Below, in pieces: positions 59,985 to 64,000 of a stretch of 64,000 nt of DNA. The notes under the pieces were generated by a model. It was not told the DNA's origin. It ran no database searches and saw only the letters and a list, made by a program, of their open reading frames with translations. A program made the translations under genes and the position numbers. The stretch's first letter is position 1; the number at the start of each line of letters is the position of its first letter. Origin of the DNA: Glandiceps talaboti (Eukaryota > Hemichordata > Enteropneusta > Spengelidae); NCBI RefSeq assembly GCF_964340395.1, contig NC_135553.1, positions 27,261,449 through 27,325,448 on the forward strand, in the 5' to 3' direction.

Positions 59985-61436
59985 TTCATATTCATATTAT
60001 TTATTTTCACCAGACACAAAGGGAAAATGATACACTATTGAGAAGAAAAGAAAAAACAAAATGTACCTGGTGAGGGCCATAGAAATAGTTCAAGCAGAAC
60101 TAGTCTAGTCTATGGCCCTGATACTAAAAAATAATAACATATGTTTATGCGTAACTGTACAGAGAAGAAAACAAAACAAAAACTCACATAGTATATTTAT
60201 AAGTAAACTAATCACATGAAATGAAATTAATGAAAATAACAGTCATAGTAGAAAACATATACAAGTTCTGTAGAAGTTACTGAAAGGAATTAATTTTTAG
60301 CAAGGTGTTCTTTTAAAGTGTTTTTGAAGGTGCGTCTGTGGGTAATATTTTTGATATAGCTAGGGAGAGAATTCCAATGAGAAGTGGCTGCATATTTAAA
60401 ATTATGTTTGCTTCGTGTTAAGTTTATTTTGGGTATGTAAAAGTTGTCATTTGTAGCGAACCGGGTAGGGTACACATGAGGAACAACATCGAATTCGAAA
60501 TAGTGGTGTATGTCATGGGCATACTGATTGTTGTGCATGTCAAAGATAAGAAGGCAGGTTTGAAATTTACATAATTTATGGACATCTAAAATACCAAGGT
60601 CTTTAAATAAGCGGCAAGCGTGGGTATGTATGTCAGAAAAGGTCATCAGACGCGTGATTTTCTTTTGTAGGAGAAGAATTGGTTTCAAGAAGGTTGTGAA
60701 TGTGTTGCCCCATATTTTGATGCAGTAGTTCAAGTGGGGAAGGATTAATGAGTTATACAATATTAACAGAATTGATTTCGGTACATAGTGTCGAAGCCGT
60801 GAAATAAGGCCAACCTTTGGGGCAATTGAATTAACAACTTTCTGAATATGTGATTTCCAGTTCATTTGAGAGTCAAGAGAAACTCCGAGATATGTTGCAG
60901 ATGAAACATTATCTACTTGGTTACCATCATTATCTAGAACTCCATCGATGTTAATTTCTTTGTGGACGTTTTTTATGATCATATAATGTGTTTTTTCAAT
61001 ATTGATGGTAAGTTTGTTCGCCCCCCAACCATTCACAAACCTCTTGGAAATCAGAATTTGCTTGTGAAAGATTTACATACCTATCTTTGATAAACTGAAA
61101 TAAATTAGTGTCATCTGCAAAGAGTCTAAACTGCAACGAGTTTGAAGAATTTGCAATATCATTTATGTAAATTAGGAATAAGATAGGGCCAAGAATCGAT
61201 CCTTGCGGGACACCACATTCAATTGTTTTGTATTGAGATGATACATTATTGATTGTAACGCATTGTTGACGATTTGATAAATAATGTTTAAACCATTGTA
61301 GTGTAATGCCTCTGATGCCATAATGTTCTAATTTACAGATTAAAATATCGCGATCAATGGTGTCAAATGCCTTTCTAAAGTCAATAAAGATGCCAAAAGT
61401 AAGAAACCCATTATCTAAATTCTTGATGAGAACTGG
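59985..61436 (-). mobile_element. LINE, 5'-truncated, with RT and C-terminal region nearly open
   Basis: On the minus strand the frame entering at about 61436 has IDFRKAFDTIDRDIL, HYLSNRQQCV, GVPQGSILGP and the catalytic FADD box at 61110-61121. At a six-base homopolymer (61021-61026) the frame shifts once; the second frame carries ANKLTINIEKTHYMI, YLGVSLD, LPHLNYC, NSLPSYIKNI and FKNTLKEHL, then stops at 60290. The 3' UTR is about 300 bp and ends in AATATGAATATGAATC, a short repeat tail. Apart from the 5' truncation and the single frameshift it looks young. RT motifs fit the CR1/jockey-like group; the exact clade is not set. It sits inside a Helitron-like element. Confidence 0.9.
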
Positions 61437-61552
61437 GAAGGGTAGGCAAGTCAATAAAGATTCCAAAAAATGTATGCAAATATGCCTAGCAACAACACCA
61501 CACCAATAGCAACAGCCAAATACAGTTGTGCTACAACGCAGTTGGTGCTATT

Positions 61553-61829
61553 TTTACCTTTCGTAATAGAAGGTTATGTTTTAGGGATGGAAAGTCTGTT
61601 TTAATGACTCATTTCATAATTATTTTTGTTAATTAGGCTATATCACACACTTCAAATTCAATATAATTTGGAACATACATCAACCATAACAAAGTGGAAC
61701 ATACATCAACCATAACAAAGTCTTAAATTCTTGTTGATATAACTGTTAGTTGTAATTTTCATTTGCATAATTAATGATGTTCAGTAATTAGGCTATATTT
61801 TAAGAATGAACACTTCAAATTTCAAATAA
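61553..61829. other. AT-rich spacer
   Basis: GTGGAACATACATCAACCAT is duplicated near 61672 and 61693. Nothing else was recognised. Confidence 0.4.
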
Positions 61830-62232
61830 CGCGGTGTATGCATTGAGAGAGCAGATTCTGCTGAAATTTACTGGGATGCATCCAGATATGTGTAGATGAA
61901 GGTATATTCACAGCATAATGATCCCATGAATAGGGCTGAAACGTGGTGGGAATGTTTCTGGAGGTGTTTTTCTGCAGTTATTGTTCAAACCATTTTGACA
62001 TAACTGGCCCTAGCAACCATAACCATGTCCTTAACAACAGTGAAATGATTATGCATATTACAAAGATAAGAACTGGGATGGGTTCAAGACCATATGAAAC
62101 CTGGGATGGGTAGGTAAGAATATTGATTCCAAAAATATAACCAAATATACCTAGCTACAAGACCATGCCTGTACATTTAGCAACAGCCAAATGCAGTTGT
62201 GCTATAATGCCATTGGCGCTGTTTTTTTATAT
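61830..62232 (-). mobile_element. Helitron-like element, 3' end missing
   Basis: It enters with CAGATTCTGCTGAAATTTAC and contains ACTGGCCCTAGCAACCATAA, CCTTAACAACAG and one to two core units. The right edge is CAGTTGTGCTATAATGCC then ATTGGCGCTGTTTTTT at 62197-62232. The microsatellite and hairpin are absent. Confidence 0.65.
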
Positions 62233-63296
62233 GCTTGTTTTGTGTTTCTTGGCTTCTAGCCATGAGAGTTGACATTTTGATTGGCGGTACCATCATCTTA
62301 AAAGCAGTATGTAGTGAAGTCACCTAGGCAACAGAAAATACTGAGTGAGAAAAGAGATGGAACAATGTGAATATTTCATATTATCATTTCTACCCAGAAG
62401 CTATTACAGAAAACCTTCAGAAGGCACTGACATTTGTCATTTAAACTGTCATCCATAGAGGTAATATCAAATATCACTGAAGCAAGGCTTTGTTGTCCTT
62501 CCACAAAGTCATTAACTTTATCATTAAAATTTCATCTCCGTAGTCTTCTTCAATTTATTATTGTAATCATTACACGCAGATTTTGTATTTATTGATAATA
62601 TCTTCAACGGGGTATTTCATGACTTTAAATACCTGAATTTATGATCAGTTATGACTTTTGGAAATTAAAACTGTCATGTGTGATCTCAATATTGATTAAA
62701 TGGAATGATAGAGGTATAACATAAACAAGTCTGGAATTGTTTGATTTTGACATTGTGGTGAGTTTTTCAAATTTAGACTACAACAAACAAGAACCATTAA
62801 CATACCAATGTCACATTCTATTCACCATGTACCCTATTGTGCTCTGACGAATGTAACCAACAAGTATTCAGTCATTTTCTCAGCAAATATCATTTGCTGA
62901 ATAAATTGGTTGTAATTGATCTGTCTACATAGTTTTAATTACTCCATCTTAGTTTAGATAAGTATCAACTAGCTCATATCAATTTGGGATAATATAATAG
63001 TTTTATTGTAAGTCAGGTCTTTAAATCCTTGGTTCATGGCACAAAATAAGTATAGAATAAAACAAACTTTCCATTAGTCATCATCATTTAACAAGAAATG
63101 TCGACATTCTTGAGGTTGTTTTCTATTAGCATTTAACCAGAATTATTTATAGTGTTGTATTCCTATCAAAAATAAAGTTACAGAAAAATTAGGTATTTTG
63201 ATTTGTTGGGAAAATGCTTGGTACTACCGGTGTTACCCACTCCAATTATTAAAGTTGCACAGTGTGTTGCATTCTTTATCTCTTTCTCTGAGATGA
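62233..63296. other. AT-rich non-coding stretch
   Basis: Nothing recognised on either strand. Confidence 0.5.
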
Positions 63297-64000
63297 TTAT
63301 TAAAGTTGATCACAACTATCTAGTTTATTGAAGTTGATCACAACTCCCTAGTTTATTAAAGTTGATCACAACTCCCTAGTTTATTAAAGTTTATCACAAC
63401 TCCCTAGTTTATTAAAGTTGATCACAACACCCTTGTTTATTAAAGTTGATCACAACTCCCTAGTTTGTTAAAGTTGATCACAACACCCTAGTTTGTTAAA
63501 GTTGATCACAACTCCCTAGTTTGTTAAAATTGATCACAACTCCCTAGTTTATTAAAGTTGATCACAACTCCCTAGTTTGTTAAAATTGATCACAACTCCC
63601 TAGTTTATTAAAGTTGATCACAACTCCCTAGTTTATTAAAGTTGATCACAACACCCTAGTTTGTTAAAGTTGATCACAACACCCTAGTTTATTAAAGTTG
63701 ATCACAACTCCCTAGTTTATTAAAGTTGATCACAACTCCCTAGTTTGTTAAAGTTGATCACAACACCCTAGTTTGTTAAAGTTGATCACAACTCTCTAGT
63801 GTATTAAAGTTGATCACAACTCCCTAGTTTATTAAAGTTGATCACAACTCCCTAGTTTGTTAAAGTTGATCACAACTCCCTAGTTTGTTAAAGTTGATCA
63901 CAACTCCCTAGTTTGTTAAAGTTGATCACAACTCTCTAGTGTATTAAAGTTGATCACAACTCCCTAGTGTATTAAAGTTGATCACAACTCCCTAGTTTAT
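63297..64000. repeat. Minisatellite, 28-bp unit, about 25 copies, continues past the window
   Basis: The unit is TTAAAGTTGATCACAACTCC then CTAGTTTA. Variants are TTTATT/TTTGTT, AACTCCC/AACACCC and CTAGTTT/CTAGTGT. The last base of the window is still inside the array, so its true length is unknown. Confidence 0.97.

Larger units (their letters stand above)
58735..61552 (-). mobile_element. Helitron-like element split by a LINE
   Basis: The left edge is TTTTTAGCACAACTGAACTG then AGGTTCAGTAGTGATATAGG and CATGG, followed by a long TG tract (58789-58866) and GCAACTTAAACACAAAAACT. Repeated AATTCCAAAACTACT blocks and GTCT repeats (59267-59300) follow. The core begins near 59800 (GGCCCTAGCAACCATGGCC). 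A LINE occupies 59985-61436. Core sequence resumes with AACTGGGAAGGGTAGGCAAG and the right edge is CAGTTGTGCTACAACGCAGT, TGGTGCTATTTTT at 61522-61552. Without the LINE the element would be about 1.4 kb. Confidence 0.75.

Overview
This window looks like a stretch of animal nuclear genome: AT-rich, intron-bearing and very repeat-rich. Only one piece of a host gene is recognised with confidence. It is a 200-bp exon on the + strand (5804-6003) encoding part of the C-terminal half of a SPATA20/YyaL-family protein. A marine invertebrate is the best guess, because the window combines a DIRS-order retroelement fossil, CR1/jockey-like LINE tails and many Helitron-like elements carrying GTCY microsatellites (the HINE/DINE-1/pearl type of structure). 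This is inference from repeat style; the sequence does not fix the phylum.

Layout. 689-5708 holds three minisatellites (55/56, 41 and 53 bp) that run almost up to the SPATA20 exon. A decayed DIRS/Ngaro-like retroelement (RNase H plus a tyrosine-recombinase remnant) follows at 6091-6832. 9945-10908 is a Helitron-like element with 150-bp internal repeats, abutting a 44-bp minisatellite (10911-12680) that is split by an LTR-like insertion (12683-13445). 13993-22745 contains Helitron-like fragments, a 136-bp near-perfect palindrome, a possible small minus-strand gene (16724-17077) and small tandem arrays. 22921-26655 is a 55-bp array fused to a 30-bp array of about 95 copies. 29372-31734 is a 26-bp array of about 90 copies. 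27436-37719 and 45311-52556 are dominated by Helitron-like elements with cores of about 112-bp tandem units, some with nested insertions. Between and after these lie five LINE fragments (44761, 48384, 53895, 57536 and 59985), a 50/46-bp array (54610-57388), and a 28-bp array that runs off the right edge (63297-64000).

There is no operon-like or pathway-like gene cluster here. Tandem arrays alone cover roughly 18 kb of the 64 kb. Most long open frames are products of array periodicity (unit length divisible by 3, or a unit lacking stop triplets) and are not proteins. The most informative signals are structural: the architecture of the Helitron-like family, higher-order repeats inside the 30-bp and 26-bp arrays, CpG/TpG variation shared by four unrelated arrays, two arrays that repeat a consensus 5' splice site dozens of times, and nested insertions that give a relative order of events.
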